DNA from: an uncultured Porphyromonas sp.
GTDB lineage: Bacteria > Bacteroidota > Bacteroidia > Bacteroidales > Porphyromonadaceae
Direction of reading: 5' to 3'
Assembly (NCBI GenBank): GCA_945875135.1
Contig: CAMCJO010000162.1
Span: 1-5,410, forward strand
DNA length: 5,410 nt
Shown here: positions 1 through 5,366 of the stretch, one piece after another
Layout of the letters: each line of letters starts with the position of its first letter
Position numbering within the stretch: the first letter of the stretch is position 1
Program-made: the position numbers and the translations under genes
The notes under the pieces: generated by a model
What the model saw: only the letters and a program-made list of their open reading frames with translations
Told to the model about the DNA's origin: nothing
Databases searched by the model: none

Positions 1-3
1 CTC

Positions 4-31
4 TTGCTTTAAAGCCATTTCACTAACTTAG
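4..31 (+). promoter_or_regulatory. Weak candidate promoter for the 54-395 gene
   Basis: TTG at 4-6 is followed after 17 bases by TAACTTAG at 24-31, one mismatch from the Bacteroidota -7 consensus TAnnTTTG. A perfect 10-bp palindrome, CTTAGCTAAG (27-36), overlaps the -7 box and could be an operator. The leader to the ATG would be about 15-20 bases. The match is imperfect and the window edge cuts the upstream context, so this is tentative. Confidence 0.3.
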
Positions 32-53
32 CTAAGCCGTAATCCTCTAAAAC

Positions 54-395
54 ATGTGTAGGAAGAAAAGACAGCAGAAGTCTCCCGAGCAAGAGAATAC
101 AAGATATACAGGCTTTGTGCGCCACGGTGCCAATGTCGTAAGTGCGACAGATGTAGAAGGTGATGATTTCGACGAGCTGAAGGCGCAACTACGTCAGAAG
201 ATGCAAGAGTTGTACCAGCCAGGCGAAGACATATACTATACAATCGTAGGTGATAAGCAAGGGCAGTGGCACGGACATATCGACAAGAAAGGATACTACG
301 AGGAGCTAAGCAACAGCACCCCACCGTGGTATATGTGGCTTATATTTTTTCCTATCGCTGCTGTATCGTGGGTATACTTGACTATTTACTACTAG
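54..395 (+). CDS. Hypothetical protein with one C-terminal membrane segment (113 aa)
   Basis: I do not recognise this family. The start at 54 is well bounded because an in-frame TAA lies at 48-50 and the next Met is well inside the domain. The N-terminus is strongly basic (MCRKKRQQK). Residues about 18-85 look like a small soluble alpha/beta domain: a YTGFVRHG strand, an acidic-to-amphipathic helix (DFDELKAQLRQKMQELY), then strands around YYTIVGD and QWHGHID. Residues about 91-112 are a single hydrophobic, aromatic-rich segment (WYMWLIFFPIAAVSWVYL) ending only a few residues before the stop. This gives a tail-anchored-like layout, with most of the protein probably cytoplasmic. There is no N-terminal signal peptide and no visible catalytic motif. 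It is separated from the next gene by 153 bp and a hairpin, so it is probably its own transcription unit. That it is coding is inferred from its length, the plausible domain layout and the terminal membrane segment. Confidence 0.6.
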   Translation: MCRKKRQQKSPEQENTRYTGFVRHGANVVSATDVEGDDFDELKAQLRQKMQELYQPGEDIYYTIVGDKQGQWHGHIDKKGYYEELSNSTPPWYMWLIFFPIAAVSWVYLTIYY

Positions 396-400
396 ATATG

Positions 401-437
401 CCCCAAAGCTCTAGATCGAGATAGGGAGCAAATGGGG
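401..437 (+). terminator. Candidate weak terminator hairpin after the 54-395 gene
   Basis: CCCCA (401-405) pairs with TGGGG (433-437), and GCTC (408-411) pairs with GAGC (426-429) across a small 2x3 internal loop. The structure starts 6 bases after the stop codon. No T run follows, so it may be a transcript-stabilising hairpin rather than a true intrinsic terminator. Confidence 0.35.
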
Positions 438-475
438 ATCAAAGATTAGCCCTGCGCTCTTTCTATCTGAGGAGC

Positions 476-495
476 GATTATCGTTATTGATAATC
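476..495. promoter_or_regulatory. Inverted repeat, candidate operator of the XRE gene
   Basis: GATTATC (476-482) and GATAATC (489-495) are perfect 7-bp inverted arms around a 6-base spacer, with two more pairs outside one mismatch (473-474 with 497-498). The spacing suits a dimeric helix-turn-helix repressor. It covers the TTG (487-489) of the putative promoter of the downstream XRE gene, which suggests autorepression. Binding is inferred only. Confidence 0.45.
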
Positions 496-516
496 TCTGA
501 AGTTGTTGTACCTTAA
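487..516 (+). promoter_or_regulatory. Candidate promoter of the XRE/HigA-like gene
   Basis: TTG at 487-489, a 19-base spacer, then TACCTTAA at 509-516, which fits TAnnTTTG except in its last two bases. The spacing is right for the Bacteroidota primary sigma factor. The predicted leader is roughly 25 bases and A/T-rich. The -7 box is imperfect, so confidence is moderate to low. Confidence 0.35.
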
Positions 517-548
517 TTGGTGTCGTTTAATCGAAATATCACATCACT

Positions 549-866
549 ATGGCTAAGTTTAGTTTGAATCAAGCTGTCCCCTTTGAGTCTACTCAGGTGG
601 GGGAGGTAATACGAGATGAGCTGGAGGCACGTGATATGAAGCAGAGTGAGCTGGCTGACATTACGGGGATACACCGCTCTATCTTGAATAATGTAATCAA
701 GGGCAAGCGAGCCTTGACCCCTGAGATGGCTCTCCTCATAGAGGCGGTACTAGACATCCCTGCCTATGTGCTGATGAACATACAAAGTCAGGATGGGCTC
801 AATAAGGCGAGAACCAGTGAGCGGGTTGTTCTGCAGCTGGAAAAGATCAGTCTATCGACCCTCTAA
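549..866 (+). CDS. Solo XRE-family / HigA-like helix-turn-helix protein (105 aa)
   Basis: A small DNA-binding protein of the HigA/VapI antitoxin-type XRE family, likely a dimeric repressor. Residues 17-28 (VGEVIRDELEAR) match the family's 'GE-hL-eELe' first helix. Residues 30-54 hold the helix-turn-helix (MKQSELADITGIHRSILNNVIKGKR), including the typical NNVIKGKR end of the recognition region. Residues 57-79 (TPEMALLIEAVLDIPAYVLMNIQ) match the conserved 'ispemAl-le-al-i-a--wlnlQ' tail. The length, about 100 residues, is normal. HigA antitoxins usually lie just downstream of a HigB RelE-type toxin, but the upstream gene (54-395) has a membrane anchor and no HigB look, and the downstream gene is secDF. 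This is therefore an orphan antitoxin-like regulator. Autoregulation is suggested by the inverted repeat over its promoter. Its physiological targets cannot be read from the sequence. Start 549 follows an A/T-rich leader and is the first Met of the domain. Confidence 0.85.
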   Translation: MAKFSLNQAVPFESTQVGEVIRDELEARDMKQSELADITGIHRSILNNVIKGKRALTPEMALLIEAVLDIPAYVLMNIQSQDGLNKARTSERVVLQLEKISLSTL

Positions 867-879
867 CGTACGGCGTACG
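867..879. repeat. 13-bp double palindrome CGTACG-G-CGTACG
   Basis: Directly after the XRE stop codon, CGTACG occurs twice with one base between. Each copy is itself palindromic and the whole is an odd-centred palindrome. It could be a second DNA-binding site or a very short hairpin, but the loop is too small for a good terminator. Function unknown. Confidence 0.5.
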
Positions 880-1014
880 ACCTCTCACGGGGACAATGGA
901 TTCGCCCTTAATGGGTGTAGGCGGAGGGGTTGTCGCTTGGCGTCATGGACACGTTTTGGCACTTCGGTAGCTCGGTGTGGAGGACTTTTTTTTTGTTGAT
1001 CGGAGGGGTATCTG
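880..1014. other. Gene-free stretch between the XRE gene and the secDF promoter
   Basis: I see no convincing gene here. The sequence is G-rich on this strand, unlike the adjacent coding DNA. It holds a small hairpin, CGCCC/GGGTG (903-917), a 9-base direct repeat CGGAGGGGT (922-930 and 1001-1009), and a T9 run (986-994). The only open frame across it (793-999) runs out of frame through the XRE gene, and its Cys/Arg-rich translation looks random. Confidence 0.5.
942..994 (+). terminator. Possible terminator of the XRE gene: imperfect stem plus T9
   Basis: GTC (942-944) pairs with GAC (983-985) and ACAC (949-952) with GTGT (975-978), separated by a 4x4 internal loop, and nine Ts follow at once (986-994). 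The T run is terminator-like but the stem is weak, so the call is tentative. Confidence 0.25.
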
Positions 1015-1045
1015 TTTGTCAGTAGTATATTTTAGCGTAACTTTG
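1015..1045 (+). promoter_or_regulatory. secDF promoter, Bacteroidota type
   Basis: TTTG (1015-1018) as the -33 element, a 19-base spacer, then TAACTTTG (1038-1045), a perfect match to the TAnnTTTG -7 box. Transcription should begin a few bases downstream, leaving a leader of about 40 bases that is A/T-rich (1060-1092) with no Shine-Dalgarno. This suits Bacteroidota translation signals. It is one of the two best promoter matches in the window. Confidence 0.8.
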
Positions 1046-1092
1046 TGGCAATCTAGACTACGTGAAATAATAACGATATATCAAATATACTC

Positions 1093-4023
1093 ATGCAGAA
1101 CAAAGGATTTGTGATCCTCTTCGCCTCTCTACTGACGATCATCTGCGCTTTCTACATCTCCTTTACCCCAGTGGTAAGGCACTACGATCAGAAGGCGCTG
1201 GCGATGACCGCAGCTGGCGAGGATGGCAAAGCGTATCTCGACTCAATGGCCAACGAGAAGGTGTGGTTTGGCTACACGCTCAAGAAAGCCCGCAACCAGC
1301 AGATAGGGCTCGGACTAGACCTCAAGGGCGGTATGAACGTCGTCCTCAAGGTCAATGGACGAGACCTGCTACGCAACCTCTCAGGACATAACCAGTCACC
1401 AGCCTTCATCGAGGCTATAGACAAGGCCGCTAAGGAGGGTAGTAATGACTTCGTCGGGACTTTTGTAAAGGCTTACAAAGAGCTCGAGCCTTCAGGCTCG
1501 CTCGCTGTCATCTTTAGCAATGGCCCCCTCCGTGATGTTATCTCGCCCAAGTCTAGCGATCAGGAGGTTATCAAGGTGCTTCAGGAGAAGTACAGCAGTG
1601 CTATCGACGCTGCCATCAACGTCCTCAAGACGCGTATCGACCGCTTTGGTGTGGTCGCTCCAAACGTACAGCGCATCGAGGGCCAGGGTCGTATCCTTGT
1701 CGAGCTCCCTGGCGTTACAGAGCCTCAGCGTGTCCGTGAGCTACTACAGCGCAGTGCTAACCTGCAGTTCTGGCGTACTTACACCTATGATGAGATCGCT
1801 AGCGACCTCATCGATGCTAACAACCGTCTCACCGCTATGGCAAACGGCAATGAGCTGACGCCTGCCGATACGACCGTTAATGCAGCTGACTCGACAGCTA
1901 CGGTGGCAGACTCGACAGCAGTACAGAAGCCAGCTACGACAGGCGTAGAGAATGTCCTCTTTAGCAAGCTCAACGTCACCAATCGTGGTACCATCGTCGG
2001 CTACGCTCGTCGTGCTGATCTAGACAAGATCGATGAGATGCTCGAGGAGGCACAGAAGCAGAAGATGATCCGTGAGGATCTGATGCTGCTCTGGGGCAAC
2101 TCACCTATCAAGGATCCGCAGACAGGTAAGGAGACAGATATCTACGAGCTATACGCTATCCGTGGTAACCGCAATGCACTCCCCGATCTAGGTGGTGAGG
2201 TGGTCACCTCGGCACGTAGTGAGGTACGCAACGACCTTGGTCAGAACCGTCCTGTCGTCACCATGACGATGAATGATGAGGGTGCCCGTAAGTGGGCTCG
2301 CCTGACGGGTGACAACATCGGCCGAAGCATCGCTATCGTCCTCGATGGCGTCGTCTACTCTGCACCTAATGTCAATAGCGAGATCACGGGCGGACGCTCG
2401 GAGATCTCAGGTAACTTTACCGTCGACGAGACGACCGACCTTGCTAACGTCCTTAACTCTGGACGTATGGAGGCTTCTGTCGAGATTGAGCAGGAGAGTG
2501 TCGTTGGTCCGACCCTCGGTAGCGAGTCTATCAAGGCTGGTATCATCTCCTTTATCATTGCGATCATCCTACTGATGGTCTATATGTGTCTCGCTTACGG
2601 TCTCATCCCCGGTCTCATCGCCGATGGTGCTCTGATCCTCAACAGCTTCTTCACGCTCGGTGTCCTGGCCTCTTTCCACAGTGTCTTGACGCTGTCCGGT
2701 ATTGCGGGACTTGTGCTGACGCTCGGTATGGCGGTGGATGCAAACATCCTGATCTTCGAGCGTATCAAGGAGGAGCTACGTGCTGGCAAGTCTATGACAC
2801 GTGCTATACAGGATGGTTATGGCAATGCCTTCTCAGCAATCTTTGACTCCAACCTTACGACCGTCATCACGGGTGGTGTACTCTATGCCTTTGGTACAGG
2901 TCCTATCCGTGGCTTTGCTACGACGCTCATCATCGGTGTCATCGCTTCCTTTATCACGGCGGTCTTCCTGACGCGTATCGTCGTCGAGGCACTCGATAAG
3001 AAGGGCCGTATGGACAAGGTCACTTATACGACCTTCCTCACACGCAACCTGCTCAACAACCCCACCTACAAGATTCTGGAGAATCGCAACAAGGGCTTCA
3101 TCATCTTTGGCTCTATCCTCGTGCTCGGTCTCATTGGCTCGTTCGTATGGGGTCTCAATAGAGGTATCGAGTTCTCAGGTGGTCGTAACTACATCGTTGC
3201 CTTTGAGCAGCCAGTCTCTTCGGCTGAGGTGCGTGAGGCTCTCATGCAGCCCCTAGAGGAGCATGTCCTTGTCACCTCCATCGGTACGGAGGGTAACCAG
3301 GTACGTATCTCGACCAACTATGGTATCGGTATGACTCAGGAGAGCGAGGACGAGGAGCTACTCGTCATAGGTAAGGTCTTCGAGGGCGTACAGAAGTTCC
3401 TCCCACAGGGTACGACTCAGCAGGAGTTTGTCGATAACTATGTCGTCAGCTCACAGCGTGTCAGCCCGAGTATGTCTAAGGACATCTCTCGTCAGGCTAT
3501 CATAGCGGTGCTTCTCTCCCTGCTCTTCATGGGACTGTACATCTTGCTCCGCTTCCGCAACTGGGCCTTCTCGCTAGGTGCCTTTGCTTCTGTGGCTACT
3601 ACCACGCTACTCATTGTGGCGAGCTACATACTGCTCTGGCAGATTATGCCCTTCACGATGGAGCTGGATCAAAACTTCATCGCAGCACTACTAGCGATCA
3701 TCGGATACTCGATCAACGACGTGGTCGTCGTCTTCGACCGTGTCCGTGAGACGCTACACAACTATCCGAACCGCGAGGAGAAGCTGGTGATGAACGAAGC
3801 TCTCAATAGTACGCTAGCTCGTACGGTGCAGACTTCTTTCTCAACCTTCCTAGTGGTCTTCATCATCTTTATCCTCGGTGGAGCCTCTATGCGTAGCTTT
3901 ACCTTTGCGCTACTCATCGGTATCGTCTATGGTATCTTCTGTACGCTCTTCGTCGCATCGCCTATTGCTTACCTAGTACGCAGTAGACAGCATCAGAAGA
4001 AGCTCGCAGCAGCTAAGAAGTAA
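1093..4023 (+). CDS. secDF: Fused SecD-SecF protein-export membrane protein (976 aa)
   Basis: RND-superfamily accessory subunit of the Sec translocon. It uses the proton motive force to help pull secreted proteins across the inner membrane after SecYEG/SecA translocation. SecD half: TM1 about residues 5-28; the SecD signature LDLKGG at 75-80; a large periplasmic P1 region to about 480; TM2-TM6 about 482-634. TM4 carries GMAVDANILIFER, whose D549 matches the proton-relay Asp of SecD. SecF half: TM7 about 668-688; GIEFSGG at 691-697 (SecF 'GIDFTGG'); a second periplasmic domain; TM8-TM12 about 801-960. GYSINDVVVVFDRVRE includes D876 and R883, conserved in SecF TM10. A basic tail ends the chain. 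Separate SecD plus SecF would be of similar total size, and the fused form is usual in Bacteroidota. Residues about 255-285 are a low-complexity Ala/Asp/Ser/Thr insert in P1. The gene has its own promoter and a strong terminator, so it is probably monocistronic. Confidence 0.97.
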   Translation: MQNKGFVILFASLLTIICAFYISFTPVVRHYDQKALAMTAAGEDGKAYLDSMANEKVWFGYTLKKARNQQIGLGLDLKGGMNVVLKVNGRDLLRNLSGHNQSPAFIEAIDKAAKEGSNDFVGTFVKAYKELEPSGSLAVIFSNGPLRDVISPKSSDQEVIKVLQEKYSSAIDAAINVLKTRIDRFGVVAPNVQRIEGQGRILVELPGVTEPQRVRELLQRSANLQFWRTYTYDEIASDLIDANNRLTAMANGNELTPADTTVNAADSTATVADSTAVQKPATTGVENVLFSKLNVTNRGTIVGYARRADLDKIDEMLEEAQKQKMIREDLMLLWGNSPIKDPQTGKETDIYELYAIRGNRNALPDLGGEVVTSARSEVRNDLGQNRPVVTMTMNDEGARKWARLTGDNIGRSIAIVLDGVVYSAPNVNSEITGGRSEISGNFTVDETTDLANVLNSGRMEASVEIEQESVVGPTLGSESIKAGIISFIIAIILLMVYMCLAYGLIPGLIADGALILNSFFTLGVLASFHSVLTLSGIAGLVLTLGMAVDANILIFERIKEELRAGKSMTRAIQDGYGNAFSAIFDSNLTTVITGGVLYAFGTGPIRGFATTLIIGVIASFITAVFLTRIVVEALDKKGRMDKVTYTTFLTRNLLNNPTYKILENRNKGFIIFGSILVLGLIGSFVWGLNRGIEFSGGRNYIVAFEQPVSSAEVREALMQPLEEHVLVTSIGTEGNQVRISTNYGIGMTQESEDEELLVIGKVFEGVQKFLPQGTTQQEFVDNYVVSSQRVSPSMSKDISRQAIIAVLLSLLFMGLYILLRFRNWAFSLGAFASVATTTLLIVASYILLWQIMPFTMELDQNFIAALLAIIGYSINDVVVVFDRVRETLHNYPNREEKLVMNEALNSTLARTVQTSFSTFLVVFIIFILGGASMRSFTFALLIGIVYGIFCTLFVASPIAYLVRSRQHQKKLAAAKK
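1885..1919 (+). repeat. 21-bp-period repeat coding the SecDF ADSTA linker
   Basis: GACTCGACAGC recurs exactly at 1888-1898 and 1909-1919, and the match extends to 14 bases (from 1885 and 1906) with one mismatch. The 21-base period keeps the frame and gives A265-DSTA and A272-DSTA. This points to a recent in-frame duplication in the low-complexity linker of the P1 region. Confidence 0.7.
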
Positions 4024-4037
4024 GCACACCTCTGCTC

Positions 4038-4053
4038 GCTCTCAAGGTAGAGC
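4038..4053 (+). other. Small hairpin after secDF
   Basis: GCTCT (4038-4042) pairs with AGAGC (4049-4053) over a six-base loop, 14 bases after the stop codon. It has no T run. It may protect the secDF transcript end together with the larger hairpin that follows. Confidence 0.3.
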
Positions 4054-4058
4054 AAGGT

Positions 4059-4112
4059 AAAAACATAGTCGGAGCCTACCCACACGATCGTGGATAGGCT
4101 CCGACTGCTTTT
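4059..4112. terminator. Strong terminator of secDF, possibly bidirectional
   Basis: AGTCGGAGCCTA (4067-4078) and TAGGCTCCGACT (4095-4106) form a perfect 12-bp stem. After one C/A mismatch it continues as CCAC/GTGG with a six-base loop. TTTT follows at 4109-4112, so it should end the + transcript from secDF. AAAAA at 4059-4063 gives a U run for the opposite strand, so it could act both ways. Confidence 0.8.
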
Positions 4113-4138
4113 GAGACGGTGGTGCAGAGACGACTCCC

Positions 4139-4187
4139 TCTAATCTCTAACTTCTACCCTCTAACTTCTAATCTCTAACCTCTAAAT
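4139..4187. repeat. Seven tandem TCTAAnn heptamers upstream of pyrE
   Basis: Seven exact 7-base units run without a break: TCTAATC, TCTAACT, TCTACCC, TCTAACT, TCTAATC, TCTAACC, TCTAAAT. Six of the seven share TCTAA. The other strand reads TTAGARR. The array ends three bases before the pyrE -7 box and covers the place where a -33 element should be. It is not coding (period 7) and is too short-spaced for CRISPR. It resembles, in kind, the short tandem heptanucleotide repeats known from cyanobacteria. Confidence 0.85.
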
Positions 4188-4190
4188 TCG

Positions 4191-4198
4191 TACCTTTG
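4191..4198 (+). promoter_or_regulatory. pyrE -7 box
   Basis: TACCTTTG is a perfect TAnnTTTG match, 27 bases before the pyrE ATG, giving a leader of about 20 bases. No TTTG or TTG is present at the expected -33 distance (about 4168-4172), where the heptamer array lies. The promoter may therefore be weak, depend on an activator, or use the repeats in some other way. Confidence 0.65.
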
Positions 4199-4225
4199 TG
4201 CCATATCTAAGATACTTATCCTCTT

Positions 4226-4882
4226 ATGACATCAAAAGTTTCAGATCAGCAGTGCACTATCGCGCAGTCGGTAGCTCATCGTTTGCTTGCTATCCAGGCT
4301 GTCGAGCTTCGTCCAGACGCACCCTTTACGTGGGCCTCTGGATGGCTTAGCCCCATCTATTGTGACAACCGCAAGACGCTCTCTTATCCTGCGCATCGCA
4401 GCTACATCAAGCAAGCCTTTGCCATCCAGGTGAGCGATCGCTACCCCGATGCTGAGGTGGTAGCAGGCGTTGCCACGGGTGCTATCTCGTGGGGAGCCTT
4501 GGTGGCAGACGAGCTGGGGTTGCCCTTCGTCTATGTACGCTCCTCGGCTAAGGATCATGGCAAGCAAAACCTCATCGAGGGTTATCTACCCGAGGGAGCA
4601 CGTGTCGTAGTCATCGAGGATCTGATCTCTACGGGTGGCAGCAGTATGAAGGCTGTCGAGGCACTACAAGCAGCAGGCGCACAGGTTGAGGGACTCATGG
4701 CGGTCTATACGCATGGCTTCGCTGAGGCTGAGCAGCTTTTCGCCAAGGCTGGCGTGGAGATGCGCACTCTGACCGATTACAACGAAGTGATTCGCCAGGC
4801 GGTCTCTGCTGGTTACGTCTCTGAGCATGACTTAGAGATGCTTGCTCAGTGGCGCGAGAACCCGAGCCAGTGGGGACGCTAG
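4226..4882 (+). CDS. pyrE: Orotate phosphoribosyltransferase
   Basis: Converts orotate and PRPP to orotidine 5'-monophosphate and pyrophosphate, the fifth step of de novo UMP synthesis, in the cytosol. The 218-residue length is typical. Near the N-terminus FTWASGWLSPIYCDNRK is the conserved orotate-binding loop region. GVATGAISWGALVAD follows in the core. R105-SSAKDHG (K109, H111) matches the flexible catalytic loop of the family. VVVIEDLISTGGSS (127-140) is the PRPP-binding motif with the acidic pair E131-D132. The overall pattern, including the ending 'WRENPSQW', closely resembles the Bacteroides enzymes as I remember them. In enterobacterial PyrE the residue after the loop Arg is Lys; here it is Ser106, which I recall also from Bacteroides. 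Start 4226 lies just after the -7 box. It is probably co-transcribed with the SRPBCC gene 37 bases downstream. Confidence 0.95.
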   Translation: MTSKVSDQQCTIAQSVAHRLLAIQAVELRPDAPFTWASGWLSPIYCDNRKTLSYPAHRSYIKQAFAIQVSDRYPDAEVVAGVATGAISWGALVADELGLPFVYVRSSAKDHGKQNLIEGYLPEGARVVVIEDLISTGGSSMKAVEALQAAGAQVEGLMAVYTHGFAEAEQLFAKAGVEMRTLTDYNEVIRQAVSAGYVSEHDLEMLAQWRENPSQWGR

Positions 4883-4919
4883 CATTCACGACACCTTTAA
4901 GCTTACATATCCCATTCCT

Positions 4920-5342
4920 ATGACGATACAAAGCCAACCCGTTGTCTCTACTTCTAGCTGTGAGGCGATCTATCGTAAGATCAGCGACCTGTCCAATCTC
5001 GAGGAGTTACATCAGTTGCTAGAGGAAAAGCAGGTCACGGTCTCCTCACTCACTAGCGACCGCTGCGAGGTGCAGGCACAGGTTATGAAGTTTCCAGCAG
5101 ACCTCGCGCTCGTTGTCTCGGAGCGCATCCCCACCGAGGAGGTGCGCTACCAGATCGAGCACGACATGATGCCCGCCAATGTCTCCATACGACTCACCCC
5201 TCAGGAGACGGGAGGTAGCACCTTGGTCGTATCACTAGATGCTAAGCTCAACCCCTTTGTCGCTGGCATGGTAAAACCTCACCTAGAGGAGGCTGTGCAG
5301 TACATTGCCAATATGCTGGGGCAACTGCGCTACGAAGCATAG
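4920..5342 (+). CDS. SRPBCC (START-like) family protein, pyrE-linked (140 aa)
   Basis: A small single-domain protein of the SRPBCC/Bet v1-like superfamily, whose members form a helix-grip fold with a hydrophobic pocket. The start VVSTSSCEAIYRKISDLSNLEEL matches the family's first strand followed by the 'vy--lsDl-nle' helices. The centre is a run of beta-strand-like segments, and residues 110-140 (LNPFVAGMVKPHLEEAV...) are the long C-terminal helix. No catalytic residues, membrane segment or signal peptide are seen, and the ligand is unknown. I chose the ATG at 4920 rather than 4842. The longer frame overlaps pyrE out of phase and adds 26 residues with no family likeness. The gene starts 37 bases after pyrE with no terminator or -7 box between, so it is likely in the same operon. 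A similar pyrE-SRPBCC pair occurs in Bacteroides as I recall. There it is followed by argH, which is not the case here. Confidence 0.85.
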   Translation: MTIQSQPVVSTSSCEAIYRKISDLSNLEELHQLLEEKQVTVSSLTSDRCEVQAQVMKFPADLALVVSERIPTEEVRYQIEHDMMPANVSIRLTPQETGGSTLVVSLDAKLNPFVAGMVKPHLEEAVQYIANMLGQLRYEA

Positions 5343-5366
5343 TCTAAAGCTAGAACCAAAACAAGG

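Noticed and set aside
28..324. Minus-strand open frame of 98 codons opposite the 54-395 gene
   Set aside because: It overlaps the + strand gene almost fully, its translation is rich in Cys/Arg/Ser/Leu with no domain order, and the opposite frame has the more protein-like composition and a clear membrane segment.
54..866. The 54-395 and 549-866 genes as a toxin-antitoxin pair
   Set aside because: The upstream protein has a terminal membrane segment and no RelE/HigB pattern, and 153 bases with a hairpin and a separate promoter lie between them.
793..999. Open frame of 68 codons running out of the XRE gene into the gap
   Set aside because: It is out of frame with the XRE domain, its translation is Arg/Cys/Gly-rich and random-looking, and it ends in the T9 run.
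922..1009. CGGAGGGGT direct repeat (922-930, 1001-1009) as a transposition target or attachment site
   Set aside because: Only nine bases, no inverted ends or transposase-like frame between the copies; chance in a G-rich stretch is sufficient.
1520..2846. Several + and - frames of 64-112 codons inside secDF
   Set aside because: They are shadows of secDF: Ser/Arg/Leu-rich translations, overlapping each other and a gene with clear SecD/SecF motifs.
4139..4187. Heptamer array considered as a CRISPR array
   Set aside because: The units are 7 bases with no spacers, and no cas genes are nearby.
4842..4919. Longer start for the SRPBCC gene at 4842
   Set aside because: The added 26 residues overlap pyrE out of phase and lack family likeness; the ATG at 4920 begins right at the expected N-terminus.
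4241..4937. Minus-strand frames over pyrE and its downstream junction
   Set aside because: They lie opposite a gene with intact catalytic and PRPP-binding motifs and show no recognisable domain.
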